From assembly GCA_963920635.1 (NCBI GenBank), contig OY987300.1, forward strand, positions 79,089,899 through 79,153,898: DNA of 64,000 nt, written 5' to 3'. This document shows, piece after piece, positions 43,271 through 56,503 of this stretch. Under the pieces are notes generated by a model. The model was given only the letters and a program-made list of their open reading frames with translations, was not told the DNA's origin and did not search any database. A program made the translations under genes and the position numbers. Source of the DNA: Pseudeuparius sepicola (taxonomy: Eukaryota; Arthropoda; Insecta; Coleoptera; Anthribidae). Every line of letters starts with the position of its first letter. The first letter of the stretch is position 1.

Positions 43271-43794
43271 CATGACCACATTGGAGTGGGTCATTTTTCA
43301 TCTTTTTTCAAGCAAAAGGTAACGCTAATATTAAAATTTAAAATAAAGCATTAATTAAAAATTTCCCCCCTATGCTGCGAATTTTTTGGAGGACACTGCA
43401 TATGTATAACGCTGACTGGTTGTGTTGGAACTTCTGCCAGGGTTAGGTACATACCTACCATTTTATTTTTAATTTTGGTTGATTTTTTTTCTAATAAAAT
43501 TTTTCCACATACGTCTTTGGAACATTTGGGAAATACCTAATTTAATGCAATGAAAGTTCTTATATTACCTAGTTACGTAAGATTTTGTGGAACCTTTATT
43601 TTAAACAAACACGTTTGATTTTGGTGAACATACACATAGCTCACTGGATCGATTGAGATGCGAGTCAAAAATTAAACATTATTTTGCTCATAAATCTCTT
43701 ACAGAGGAAACTCAATTTACTTAAGCCTTGGGTTGAGCCAAGTCACTTTTTTTAATTTAAAATCGTCCTGTATCCGTCGAAATACCCACGCTGG
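43271..43794. other. AT-rich sequence without a recognised feature
   Basis: No ORF or repeat structure stands out before the GC-rich island. Confidence 0.4.
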
Positions 43795-44215
43795 CTAAGG
43801 TACCGCTCCCCTCCCCCCCCCCCCCCCCGGCACGTAAGATTTGATCGACAACTGAAAATTCGACGACCTCGTGGTCTTGGTCCGCAAAAACCGCCGGCGA
43901 GTGTCCCCCCCCCCGCCCCCGCCCCCGTCCCCGCGATTAGCACTCGCCGCCCCGGCTAACCCAATTTCCCCCCCGCGCCCCTTTTTTCCGAAAACCGCCC
44001 GCCCGCGCCCCCCCTTCTCCGCATGTAAATAGCGCCCGGGGGGCGGCGGGCGGCCGCCCCCCGGGGGCCCCGGGGGCCGAGCGCGGCGTTGCCGGCGCGA
44101 GCGCGCGCCCGCCGCCGTCTATACGTCGGCCGGCGCGTCGGGGGCCGCCGGCGGCCGTTTCGTTTTATCGGCCGGTTTTTTCCTCCTTCTCCCCGGGGGG
44201 GGGGGGGGCGATCGA
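43795..44215. promoter_or_regulatory. GC-rich CpG island beside the satellite array
   Basis: About 420 bp of CpG-dense sequence with homopolymer C runs at 43812-43828 and 43907-43914 and a G run at 44196-44208. It has no convincing open frame on either strand. By analogy with the other islands here it may be a promoter or a non-coding first exon. Confidence 0.45.
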
Positions 44216-44330
44216 TAGTTTCAAACGGGAACCGACGTCGACTTTGGAGGTACCTACTGGGGTAGGTAGGCGCGGTTCGTACGTAATTTACTGGTAGTAC
44301 AAGATAATTAGATCCGTCTTATAAGGGGCG

Positions 44331-47300
44331 CAAAAAAATAAATGCTGGCAAGCTGATTTTTTCAGGGTTGGTCGGGGACTGCCTCCTGAGTATCCAACCA
44401 AAAAATCACTCGAACCCCTTCAGGGTTTTGTGCAATAGGGGTGGTTTCTTATTTATTTATTTTTGAATTTTTTTTCCAGTCTGTGCATAATAATAAGCTC
44501 TACAACTTTGCCTTATAAAACTTTTTTATAACTTTCATATCTCACCAGTTACAGCGCATTTCATGTTAAAAAAGATGATCCAGGATATTTATCCATTGTG
44601 CAAAAAAATAAATGCTGGCAAGCTGATTTTTTCAGGGTTGGTCGGGGACTGCCTCCTGAGTATCCAACCAAAAAATCACTCGAACCCCTTCAGGGTTTTG
44701 TGCAATAGGGGTGGTTTCTTATTTATTTATTTTTGAATTTTTTTTCCAGTCTGTGCATAATAATAAGCTCTACAACTTTGCCTTATAAAACTTTTTTATA
44801 ACTTTCATATCTCACCAGTTACAGCGCATTTCATGTTAAAAAAGATGATCCAGGATATTTATCCATTGTGCAAAAAAATAAATGCTGGCAAGCTGATTTT
44901 TTCAGGGTTGGTCGGGGACTGCCTCCTGAGTATCCAACCAAAAAATCACTCGAACCCCTTCAGGGTTTTGTGCAATAGGGGTGGTTTCTTATTTATTTAT
45001 TTTTGAATTTTTTTTCCAGTCTGTGCATAATAATAAGCTCTACAACTTTGCCTTATAAAACTTTTTTATAACTTTCATATCTCACCAGTTACAGCGCATT
45101 TCATGTTAAAAAAGATGATCCAGGATATTTATCCATTGTGCAAAAAAATAAATGCTGGCAAGCTGATTTTTTCAGGGTTGGTCGGGGACTGCCTCCTGAG
45201 TATCCAACCAAAAAATCACTCGAACCCCTTCAGGGTTTTGTGCAATAGGGGTGGTTTCTTATTTATTTATTTTTGAATTTTTTTTCCAGTCTGTGCATAA
45301 TAATAAGCTCTACAACTTTGCCTTATAAAACTTTTTTATAACTTTCATATCTCACCAGTTACAGCGCATTTCATGTTAAAAAAGATGATCCAGGATATTT
45401 ATCCATTGTGCAAAAAAATAAATGCTGGCAAGCTGATTTTTTCAGGGTTGGTCGGGGACTGCCTCCTGAGTATCCAACCAAAAAATCACTCGAACCCCTT
45501 CAGGGTTTTGTGCAATAGGGGTGGTTTCTTATTTATTTATTTTTGAATTTTTTTTCCAGTCTGTGCATAATAATAAGCTCTACAACTTTGCCTTATAAAA
45601 CTTTTTTATAACTTTCATATCTCACCAGTTACAGCGCATTTCATGTTAAAAAAGATGATCCAGGATATTTATCCATTGTGCAAAAAAATAAATGCTGGCA
45701 AGCTGATTTTTTCAGGGTTGGTCGGGGACTGCCTCCTGAGTATCCAACCAAAAAATCACTCGAACCCCTTCAGGGTTTTGTGCAATAGGGGTGGTTTCTT
45801 ATTTCTTTATTTTTGAATTTTTTTTCCAGTCTGTGCATAATAATAAGCTCTACAACTTTGCCTTATAAAACTTTTTTATAACTTTCATATCTCACCAGTT
45901 ACAGCGCATTTCATGTTAAAAAAGATGATCCAGGATATTTATCCATTGTGCAAAAAAATAAATGCTGGCAAGCTGATTTTTTCAGGGTTGGTCGGGGACT
46001 GCCTCCTGAGTATCCAACCAAAAAATCACTCGAACCCCTTCAGGGTTTTGTGCAATAGGGGTGGTTTCTTATTTATTTATTTTTGAATTTTTTTTCCAGT
46101 CTGTGCATAATAATAAGCTCTACAACTTTGCCTTATAAAACTTTTTTATAACTTTCATATCTCACCAGTTACAGCGCATTTCATGTTAAAAAAGATGATC
46201 CAGGATATTTATCCATTGTGCAAAAAAATAAATGCTGGCAAGCTGATTTTTTCAGGGTTGGTCGGGGACTGCCTCCTGAGTATCCAACCAAAAAATCACT
46301 CGAACCCCTTCAGGGTTTTGTGCAATAGGGGTGGTTTCTTATTTATTTATTTTTGAATTTTTTTTCCAGTCTGTGCATAATAATAAGCTCTACAACTTTG
46401 CCTTATAAAACTTTTTTATAACTTTCATATCTCACCAGTTACAGCGCATTTCATGTTAAAAAAGATGATCCAGGATATTTATCCATTGTGCAAAAAAATA
46501 AATGCTGGCAAGCTGATTTTTTCAGGGTTGGTCGGGGACTGCCTCCTGAGTATCCAACCAAAAAATCACTCGAACCCCTTCAGGGTTTTGTGCAATAGGG
46601 GTGGTTTCTTATTTATTTATTTTTGAATTTTTTTTCCAGTCTGTGCATAATAATAAGCTCTACAACTTTGCCTTATAAAACTTTTTTATAACTTTCATAT
46701 CTCACCAGTTACAGCGCATTTCATGTTAAAAAAGATGATCCAGGATATTTATCCATTGTGCAAAAAAATAAATGCTGGCAAGCTGATTTTTTCAGGGTTG
46801 GTCGGGGACTGCCTCCTGAGTATCCAACCAAAAAATCACTCGAACCCCTTCAGGGTTTTGTGCAATAGGGGTGGTTTCTTATTTATTTATTTTTGAATTT
46901 TTTTTCCAGTCTGTGCATAATAATAAGCTCTACAACTTTGCCTTATAAAACTTTTTTATAACTTTCATATCTCACCAGTTACAGCGCATTTCATGTTAAA
47001 AAAGATGATCCAGGATATTTATCCATTGTGCAAAAAAATAAATGCTGGCAAGCTGATTTTTTCAGGGTTGGTCGGGGACTGCCTCCTGAGTATCCAACCA
47101 AAAAATCACTCGAACCCCTTCAGGGTTTTGTGCAATAGGGGTGGTTTCTTATTTATTTATTTTTGAATTTTTTTTCCAGTCTGTGCATAATAATAAGCTC
47201 TACAACTTTGCCTTATAAAACTTTTTTATAACTTTCATATCTCACCAGTTACAGCGCATTTCATGTTAAAAAAGATGATCCAGGATATTTATCCATTGTG

Positions 47301-50300
47301 CAAAAAAATAAATGCTGGCAAGCTGATTTTTTCAGGGTTGGTCGGGGACTGCCTCCTGAGTATCCAACCAAAAAATCACTCGAACCCCTTCAGGGTTTTG
47401 TGCAATAGGGGTGGTTTCTTATTTATTTATTTTTGAATTTTTTTTCCAGTCTGTGCATAATAATAAGCTCTACAACTTTGCCTTATAAAACTTTTTTATA
47501 ACTTTCATATCTCACCAGTTACAGCGCATTTCATGTTAAAAAAATGATCCAGGATATTTATCCATTGTGCAAAAAAATAAATGCTGGCAAGCTGATTTTT
47601 TCAGGGTTGGTCGGGGACTGCCTCCTGAGTATCCAACCAAAAAATCACTCGAACCCCTTCAGGGTTTTGTGCAATAGGGGTGGTTTCTTATTTATTTATT
47701 TTTGAATTTTTTTTCCAGTCTGTGCATAATAATAAGCTCTACAACTTTGCCTTATAAAACTTTTTTATAACTTTCATATCTCACCAGTTACAGCGCATTT
47801 CATGTTAAAAAAGATGATCCAGGATATTTATCCATTGTGCAAAAAAATAAATGCTGGCAAGCTGATTTTTTCAGGGTTGGTCGGGGACTGCCTCCTGAGT
47901 ATCCAACCAAAAAATCACTCGAACCCCTTCAGGGTTTTGTGCAATAGGGGTGGTTTCTTATTTATTTATTTTTGAATTTTTTTTCCAGTCTGTGCATAAT
48001 AATAAGCTCTACAACTTTGCCTTATAAAACTTTTTTATAACTTTCATATCTCACCAGTTACAGCGCATTTCATGTTAAAAAAGATGATCCAGGATATTTA
48101 TCCATTGTGCAAAAAAATAAATGCTGGCAAGCTGATTTTTTCAGGGTTGGTCGGGGACTGCCTCCTGAGTATCCAACCAAAAAATCACTCGAACCCCTTC
48201 AGGGTTTTGTGCAATAGGGGTGGTTTCTTATTTATTTATTTTTGAATTTTTTTCCAGTCTGTGCATAATAATAAGCTCTACAACTTTGCCTTATAAAACT
48301 TTTTTATAACTTTCATATCTCACCAGTTACAGCGCATTTCATGTTAAAAAAATGATCCAGGATATTTATCCATTGTGCAAAAAAATAAATGCTGGCAAGC
48401 TGATTTTTTCAGGGTTGGTCGGGGACTGTCTCCTGAGTATCCAACCAAAAAATCACTCGAACCCCTTCAGGGTTTTGTGCAATAGGGGTGGTTTCTTATT
48501 TATTTATTTTTGAATTTTTTTTCCAGTCTGTGCATAATAATAAGCTCTACAACTTTGCCTTATAAAACTTTTTTATAACTTTCATATCTCACCAGTTACA
48601 GCGCATTGTTAAAAAAGATGATCCAGGATATTTATCCATTGTGCAAAAAAATAAATGCTGGCAAGCTGATTTTTTCAGGGTTGGTCGGGGACTGCCTCCT
48701 GAGTATCCAACCAAAAAATCACTCGAACCCCTTCAGGGTTTTGTGCAATAGGGGTGGTTTCTTATTTATTTATTTTTGAATTTTTTTTCCAGTCTGTGCA
48801 TAATAATAAGCTCTACAACTTTGCCTTATAAAACTTTTTTATAACTTTCATATCTCACCAGTTACAGCGCATTGTTAAAAAAGATGATCCAGGATATTTA
48901 TCCATTGTGCAAAAAAATAAATGCTGGCAAGCTGATTTTTTCAGGGTTGGTCGGGGACTGCCTCCTGAGTATCCAACCAAAAAATCACTCGAACCCCTTC
49001 AGGGTTTTGTGCAATAGGGGTGGTTTCTTATTTATTTATTTTTGAATTTTTTTTCCAGTCTGTGCATAATAATAAGCTCTACAACTTTGCCTTATAAAAC
49101 TTTTTTATAACTTTCATATCTCACCAGTTACAGCGCATTTCATGTTAAAAAAGATGATCCAGGATATTTATCCATTGTGCAAAAAAATAAATGCTGGCAA
49201 GCTGATTTTTTCAGGGTTGGTCGGGGACTGCCTCCTGAGTATCCAACCAAAAAATCACTCGAACCCCTTCAGGGTTTTGTGCAATAGGGGTGGTTTCTTA
49301 TTTATTTATTTTTGAATTTTTTTTCCAGTCTGTGCATAATAATAAGCTCTACAACTTTGCCTTATAAAACTTTTTTATAACTTTCATATCTCACCAGTTA
49401 CAGCGCATTTCATGTTAAAAAAATGATCCAGGATATTTATCCATTGTGCAAAAAAATAAATGCTGGCAAGCTGATTTTTTCAGGGTTGGTCGGGGACTGC
49501 CTCCTGAGTATCCAACCAAAAAATCACTCGAACCCCTTCAGGGTTTTGTGCAATAGGGGTGGTTTCTTATTTATTTATTTTTGAATTTTTTTTCCAGTCT
49601 GTGCATAATAATAAGCTCTACAACTTTGCCTTATAAAACTTTTTTATAACTTTCATATCTCACCAGTTACAGCGCATTTCATGTTAAAAAAGATGATCCA
49701 GGATATTTATCCATTGTGCAAAAAAATAAATGCTGGCAAGCTGATTTTTTCAGGGTTGGTCGGGGACTGCCTCCTGAGTATCCAACCAAAAAATCACTCG
49801 AACCCCTTCAGGGTTTTGTGCAATAGGGGTGGTTTCTTATTTATTTATTTTTGAATTTTTTTTCCAGTCTGTGCATAATAATAAGCTCTACAACTTTGCC
49901 TTATAAAACTTTTTTATAACTTTCATATCTCACCAGTTACAGCGCATTTCATGTTAAAAAAGATGATCCAGGATATTTATCCATTGTGCAAAAAAATAAA
50001 TGCTGGCAAGCTGATTTTTTCAGGGTTGGTCGGGGACTGCCTCCTGAGTATCCAACCAAAAAATCACTCGAACCCCTTCAGGGTTTTGTGCAATAGGGGT
50101 GGTTTCTTATTTATTTATTTTTGAATTTTTTTTCCAGTCTGTGCATAATAATAAGCTCTACAACTTTGCCTTATAAAACTTTTTTATAACTTTCATATCT
50201 CACCAGTTACAGCGCATTTCATGTTAAAAAAGATGATCCAGGATATTTATCCATTGTGCAAAAAAATAAATGCTGGCAAGCTGATTTTTTCAGGGTTGGT

Positions 50301-52226
50301 CGGGGACTGCCTCCTGAGTATCCAACCAAAAAATCACTCGAACCCCTTCAGGGTTTTGTGCAATAGGGGTGGTTTCTTATTTATTTATTTTTGAATTTTT
50401 TTTCCAGTCTGTGCATAATAATAAGCTCTACAACTTTGCCTTATAAAACTTTTTTATAACTTTCATATCTCACCAGTTACAGCGCATTTCATGTTAAAAA
50501 AGATGATCCAGGATATTTATCCATTGTGCAAAAAAATAAATGCTGGCAAGCTGATTTTTTCAGGGTTGGTCGGGGACTGCCTCCTGAGTATCCAACCAAA
50601 AAATCACTCGAACCCCTTCAGGGTTTTGTGCAATAGGGGTGGTTTCTTATTTATTTATTTTTGAATTTTTTTTCCAGTCTGTGCATAATAATAAGCTCTA
50701 CAACTTTGCCTTATAAAACTTTTTTATAACTTTCATATCTCACCAGTTACAGCGCATTTCATGTTAAAAAAGATGATCCAGGATATTTATCCATTGTGCA
50801 AAAAAATAAATGCTGGCAAGCTGATTTTTTCAGGGTTGGTCGGGGACTGCCTCCTGAGTATCCAACCAAAAAATCACTCGAACCCCTTCAGGGTTTTGTG
50901 CAATAGGGGTGGTTTCTTATTTATTTATTTTTGAATTTTTTTTCCAGTCTGTGCATAATAATAAGCTCTACAACTTTGCCTTATAAAACTTTTTTATAAC
51001 TTTCATATCTCACCAGTTACAGCGCATTTCATGTTAAAAAAATGATCCAGGATATTTATCCATTGTGCAAAAAAATAAATGCTGGCAAGCTGATTTTTTC
51101 AGGGTTGGTCGGGGACTGCCTCCTGAGTATCCAACCAAAAAATCACTCGAACCCCTTCAGGGTTTTGTGCAATAGGGGTGGTTTCTTATTTATTTATTTT
51201 TGAATTTTTTTTCCAGTCTGTGCATAATAATAAGCTCTACAACTTTGCCTTATAAAACTTTTTTATAACTTTCATATCTCACCAGTTACAGCGCATTGTT
51301 AAAAAAGATGATCCAGGATATTTATCCATTGTGCAAAAAAATAAATGCTGGCAAGCTGATTTTTTCAGGGTTGGTCGGGGACTGCCTCCTGAGTATCCAA
51401 CCAAAAAATCACTCGAACCCCTTCAGGGTTTTGTGCAATAGGGGTGGTTTCTTATTTATTTATTTTTGAATTTTTTTTCCAGTCTGTGCATAATAATAAG
51501 CTCTACAACTTTGCCTTATAAAACTTTTTTATAACTTTCATATCTCACCAGTTACAGCGCATTTCATGTTAAAAAAATGATCCAGGATATTTATCCATTG
51601 TGCAAAAAAATAAATGCTGGCAAGCTGATTTTTTCAGGGTTGGTCGGGGACTGCCTCCTGAGTATCCAACCAAAAAATCACTCGAACCCCTTCAGGGTTT
51701 TGTGCAATAGGGGTGGTTTCTTATTTATTTATTTTTGAATTTTTTTTCCAGTCTGTGCATAATAATAAGCTCTACAACTTTGCCTTATAAAACTTTTTTA
51801 TAACTTTCATATCTCACCAGTTACAGCGCATTTCATGTTAAAAAAGATGATCCAGGATATTTATCCATTGTGCAAAAAAATAAATGCTGGCAAGCTGATT
51901 TTTTCAGGGTTGGTCGGGGACTGCCTCCTGAGTATCCAACCAAAAAATCACTCGAACCCCTTCAGGGTTTTGTGCAATAGGGGTGGTTTCTTATTTATTT
52001 ATTTTTGAATTTTTTTTCCAGTCTGTGCATAATAATAAGCTCTACAACTTTGCCTTATAAAACTTTTTTATAACTTTCATATCTCACCAGTTACAGCGCA
52101 TTTCATGTTAAAAAAGATGATCCAGGATATTTATCCATTGTGCAAAAAAATAAATGCTGGCAAGCTGATTTTTTCAGGGTTGGTCGGGGACTGCCTCCTG
52201 AGTATCCAACCAAAAAACTCGAACCC
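44331..52226. repeat. Tandem satellite array, 270-bp unit, about 29 copies
   Basis: The unit starting CAAAAAAATAAATGCTGGCA recurs every 270 bp (44341, 44611, 44881 and so on) to about 52200, where the last unit is cut inside CCAACCAAAAAACTCGAACC. Copies are almost identical. Variants are a one-base deletion before ATGATCC (copies ending near 47543, 48348, 49424, 51038, 51573), a 4-bp deletion giving GCATTGTTAAAA (48605, 48872, 51297), and single substitutions near 45805 and 48429. Each unit has an AT-rich half and a G/C-richer part (GGTTGGTCGGGGACTGCCTC). No long ORF. Confidence 0.97.
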
Positions 52227-52679
52227 CTTCGTTTTCGTTTAAAAAAATAAAAACAAAACGACAATTTTCAGTTTTTTTCGTATTATTTTTAAAACGAAAA
52301 GGGCCAGCCAAAATTTATTTTTACCATGTTACTCGGCATCAAATTCCGCAACTTTGCCCCAATTTAACCGACCTCGTATCTCTTAAGATAACCAAGATCC
52401 CCATGCATAGACTCGAAATACGGTCACCCTGTATAAATAAATATAAATAGTAATTGAAATTTACCATTTTTAATTAAATGAGTAGGTATATTATATCCAG
52501 GTAAAGCATATATTTTGTTTAAAATATATCCCAATTTTAATTTTAAATAATCTCAATTTTTCAATTTTTTTTATATCTCTCGGTATGTCATTAAATAATT
52601 TTAATAGAAGAGTAAATAGTAAAGCAATAATTGATTTTGTCCAAATAATGTGTTATATTTATCTAAGAATTTTTTTTTA
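52227..52679. other. Flank of the satellite array
   Basis: A small inverted pair CGTTTTCGTTTAAAAA/TTTTTAAAACGAAAAG at 52230-52300, and a MITE-like end GGTCACCCTGTATA near 52423. No gene. Confidence 0.4.
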
Positions 52680-53470
52680 TTATCTCTTACAGGTATTATT
52701 ATAATTATCATGATTTATATATAAAATAAACGTATTTCTCAGTATATTTTGATTAACACTTAATATATTTATATTTTAATGCATCAAAATTACATTCGTA
52801 CGTTTGATACAATTTAAAATAATTCTAAACGCTTTTGTAAATTCCAGATATGGATTTAGCATGAACAAAATTGTAGAACAATATTGAAAATGAGGGAATA
52901 TTATAAATTTAAATACAGTTAGTTTTAAAATTTTTGTAAAGTCTTTCTATCCAAAAAAATTCCCAAGTAGAAATAAGCTTAATAAAATACCTAATTTCAT
53001 TATTTTATTTTCAAATCGTATGTGTAAAACTTTCATTTATTTTCTTATTAGAGATAATCCTAAATTTTGTTTTAGAAACATTTAATTTTAATTTATTGTT
53101 GCATAAAAATATGTTCAAATTATTTAAATCGTTTAAATTATTTTCAATTTCATCCAGTGTATCCCCTACACAAAAAATTACCGTATCATCGGCAGAAAGC
53201 TGAATTTGACATTTTTATAGTATAACTTACTAGGTCATTAATATACATACATATTAAATAAAGGGGGTTCCAAAACAGATCCCTGTGGTACACCATTTTT
53301 ACAAAGAATTTTGTTAAACAGACTTTCTCTAAATTTGACAACCTGATGCCTATTATTTAAATAACTTCTGAACCATTTGAATGCAACACCATTATTACGT
53401 AATACCAATTTTCGATAACTTTTCCAAAACTTAATTTTAAAATACTGAAAAATACTGACTAATATCTCGT
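52680..53470 (-). mobile_element. Non-LTR retrotransposon, reverse transcriptase remnant
   Basis: Minus-strand reading gives, in order, GVAFKWFRSYLNNRHQVVKF, NGVPQGSVLEPPLFNMY, YINDLVSYTI, QLSADDTVIFCVGDTLDEIE, then NNKLKLNVSKTKFRIIS and a degraded thumb region. These are the PQGS, INDL and ADD boxes of a Jockey-like reverse transcriptase palm. The boxes are in three frames with stops between, so the copy is dead. No endonuclease domain is seen. Confidence 0.85.
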
Positions 53471-53808
53471 TTTTTTCTAATAATTATTTTGATTAATTCA
53501 GTTTTGACATTATTTTTGGTGGTTTTTAAAAAAATAAAAATACCAACATAAAATCTTTCTTCACGCCTTAAAAAATCATATTGAAAAAGTAAACAACAAT
53601 TAGCTCTAAAGTAATTAAAAAATAATAATTTGTCATTTTTTTTTCTTTACAAAAAATTTCCTGTACACACATTTCTGTATTAAATAAAATGAAGATTTTA
53701 TGGATTTGTATATGTTTCAAAATAGACATATTAAAAACAGTGTATAATCCAAATTTTTCCAAACTATCATTATAAAATTACATATTTAGCTTAGTTAGAC
53801 CATTGGTG
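53471..53808. other. AT-rich sequence without a recognised feature
   Basis: Very AT-rich. A minus-strand ORF of 64 codons at 53568-53762 is low-complexity and not convincing. Confidence 0.4.
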
Positions 53809-54924
53809 TACAGGGTGGTGCAAGTTTAAGGAGCAAAACTTCAGGAACCTATAGAAAACGTAAAAATAAGTAGATTTCCTAACGGGTCAACTTCAATTTC
53901 TTTTTTCAACTTTTTTTATTTTTCCTAGAGGAAAACAGTTAAGGTAAACAGATTTGGTACAGTTTAGACACACATTAAATACTTACTATAAACGAAAAAT
54001 AATTCAGCTTGTCTATTTATGCCAGTGCCGGAGAGGAGGGGATAAACCTTAATATTTTTTAATACAAAAATTGTACGCCACTGGAAAAGTAGTCTTTTTT
54101 GCCCTCACTAAATTTCAAAATCAATTCTAAGAAAAAAAACTGTTCTCGACTTTTTCGAAAAAAGAACCTTTAAAAATTAATTTTTGTGCGTTTTAAATTT
54201 TTTAGCAGAAGAAAATCAAAAGGTCTGGGCTTTTGAAATTTTGCACACCTACTCAGTTTTTAATTCTGAACAACTTTCCTTAATAACATTTTGCCGTAAA
54301 ACCTACAAAAAAGGTGGTTTTCTATAGATTCGAGAAATATGTGTGCCTTGGAAATTTTGAAAAACTAATTTATCGCACCAGTAACGAGCTCATATTGTAG
54401 GTTTTACAACAAAATGTTATTAAATTAAGGAAAGTTGTTCAGAATAAAGAGCTGAGTTGGCGTACAAAATTTCAAAAGGCTTAGACCCACCTTGATTTTC
54501 TTCTGCTAACATAAAAAACCGAGTAAAAAACAGTTTTCGAAAAAAGTCAAGAATAGTTTTTTTCTTAGAATTGATTGGGAAATTTAGTAAGGGCAAAAAA
54601 AGTTGCTTTTCCAGTGGCGTACCATTTTTTATTCAAAAATATTATGGTTGACCCCCACTACCGGCACTGGTGGATGTAGACAGGTCAATTTTTTTTTAAT
54701 TTATACTTTTATAGCAGTTAATGTGTGTCTAAACTTTACCAAATACCTATGTTTGCCTTAATTGCCTTCCTTTAGCAGAAATTCAAGAAAACTTGAAAAA
54801 AAAAACTTTGCTTAAAAGCGTTAGGATTGTGATACATATGTTTATATGAAAAAATCCACTTATTTTGACATTTTCTATATGCAGATTCTTGAAGTTTTAT
54901 CCATAACAGTTGGACCACCCTGTA
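53809..54924. mobile_element. TA-flanked inverted-repeat element, TACAGGGTGGT ends
   Basis: TACAGGGTGGTGCAA at the left pairs with TTGGACCACCCTGTA at the right; AAAACTTCAGGAA and AAATAAGTAGATTT also pair. Inner pairs include CAGTGCCGG (54024) with CCGGCACTG (54660), TTTTGAAATTTTG blocks and GGTTTTACAACAAAATGTTATT-type sequence. Probably several nested foldbacks; no ORF. Confidence 0.8.
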
Positions 54925-55950
54925 TGAACTCTGATATTATAGATACTACTGTCGGTCTTTACAATGTTTTTGGTCACTAGAGCGCAAACTGGCATCCCAC
55001 ACATTTTAATAAATGTGCAAAATTACCTTGTCAACGGAGAAAAAAAAAACAATTCCAAATTGAACAAAATGGGTACTGTAATTTACAACGAATCTTTAAA
55101 TACCTAATAAAAATATCGCGGAACAAAAGTGTTACAAGCATCTTAAATAAAACATTACCTATGCCGGAAAACGAAACAACAAGGTCGCGGATTCCACATA
55201 AAATAATGTTTGGAAATCGGCCAACATACATATTTCATTTTTACCCGGCCCTGCTCTTTCCTCTCGATAAATCTTGCCTTTTTTATTATCCTAATTTGGC
55301 AGGGCGCTTTTAGTGAACTTTACCATCTCATCCCTAAAAAAAAACACTGATAGGTATTAATGTAGAAGATGCCCTAGATAATATTTCAAGATTACATAGA
55401 TGAGAGAATTACATCCAAATGCAAAAAAATCAAAACGTACCTACCTTTTCACTAAAGGAAAATCACCTATTTGGTTTTTACTCCTTAGAAAAAATTCATA
55501 TTTTGCGAAAATGCTAGGTCCTTTTCTAACATAACCCGAGAAATAACCTATCCTAAGGAAGACATCTGTAAATAAATTCATTACCGATCTAATAATTTTA
55601 TAGCATGCGTTGAGATTAAATGAATTATTGTAATTTAAAGTGTATTTTGACATTTAACCATATAGTAACATTTAAAATGCAATTCAATAAAGATGTAATT
55701 AATTTTATTCCAAGAATGATTGCAAATAATATGTCTTGTTTTACTGTAATTTCTTAAAACGGTGAAACAAAAAATAAATTGCGCTGTAATTATAGTATGC
55801 TAATTATCACTTTAATAAAATCGTCAACAACCCCACTGTGTCAATTTCACTGATTGTTTACGTATGTATTTTTCGTGTCTTCGTGTGTTTTTTTGTTAAT
55901 TTATAACTATTTATTCGTATTTAGGATAAAGCGACTGATTTTGTGTACCA
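54925..55950. other. AT-rich sequence without a recognised gene
   Basis: Small ORFs on the minus strand (for example 55031-55231 and 55441-55653) have no recognisable motifs. No inverted-repeat structure was noticed. Confidence 0.4.
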
Positions 55951-56012
55951 TGGGACGCTAAAAGTGCGTGGTGTGTGGCCAAATTGATATTTCTAAGGAC
56001 AAATCCTATCAC
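55951..56012 (+). pseudogene. THAP-domain-like first-exon relic
   Basis: ATGGGACGCTAAAAG, followed by an open frame, reads MGR*KCVVCGQIDISKDKSYH and then AG/GTAAAC, a splice donor. The C-x2-C spacing after an initial Met, the following basic residues and the early donor resemble the N-terminus of a THAP zinc finger, found in P-element-type transposases and host proteins. Codon 4 is a stop, and no downstream half with the conserved Trp and C-x2-H was found. Tentative. Confidence 0.4.
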
Positions 56013-56503
56013 AGGTAAACGTTGTACGCCAGTGGTGGGGAGGGGGGGGGGGCGAAATTTTCCGAAATCTTTTCTTTGTGAAATCTTGCCGTCTACTGTG
56101 TTTAGTCGGATTGAAATAGGTAAACAAAAATTAGAAAAATCCACCGAAAATACAATGCTATTCATAATTATAATCTTTGTACCAAATGGGAAAATTTGTG
56201 TTAGATTTTTTGAAAATCTGATTTCGGGCTACGTTGGTGCATGTTTTGGGTATACTATTGCGCCTGAAGAGAGTCGTGACGTTACACGTTACAGCCCATG
56301 CCTGTCAAATATGACATTTAAAATAAAAATTAGGAAAAATGGGATTTTATACTTTGGAAATCGGAAAAGGTTAGGTATTAAGAAAATTTATTCGTGTTGT
56401 ATTATTGTGCGTCTATGTCAGTTTTTAGAAGGATATTCTTTTTTTTAAATTGATATTCCAGGAATTGAAACTGAAACCATAAAATTCAATACAAAACTGT
56501 AGG

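Noticed and set aside
44331..52226. CRISPR-like array
   Set aside because: The unit is 270 bp, repeats are head to tail without unique spacers, and the genome is animal; it is a satellite.
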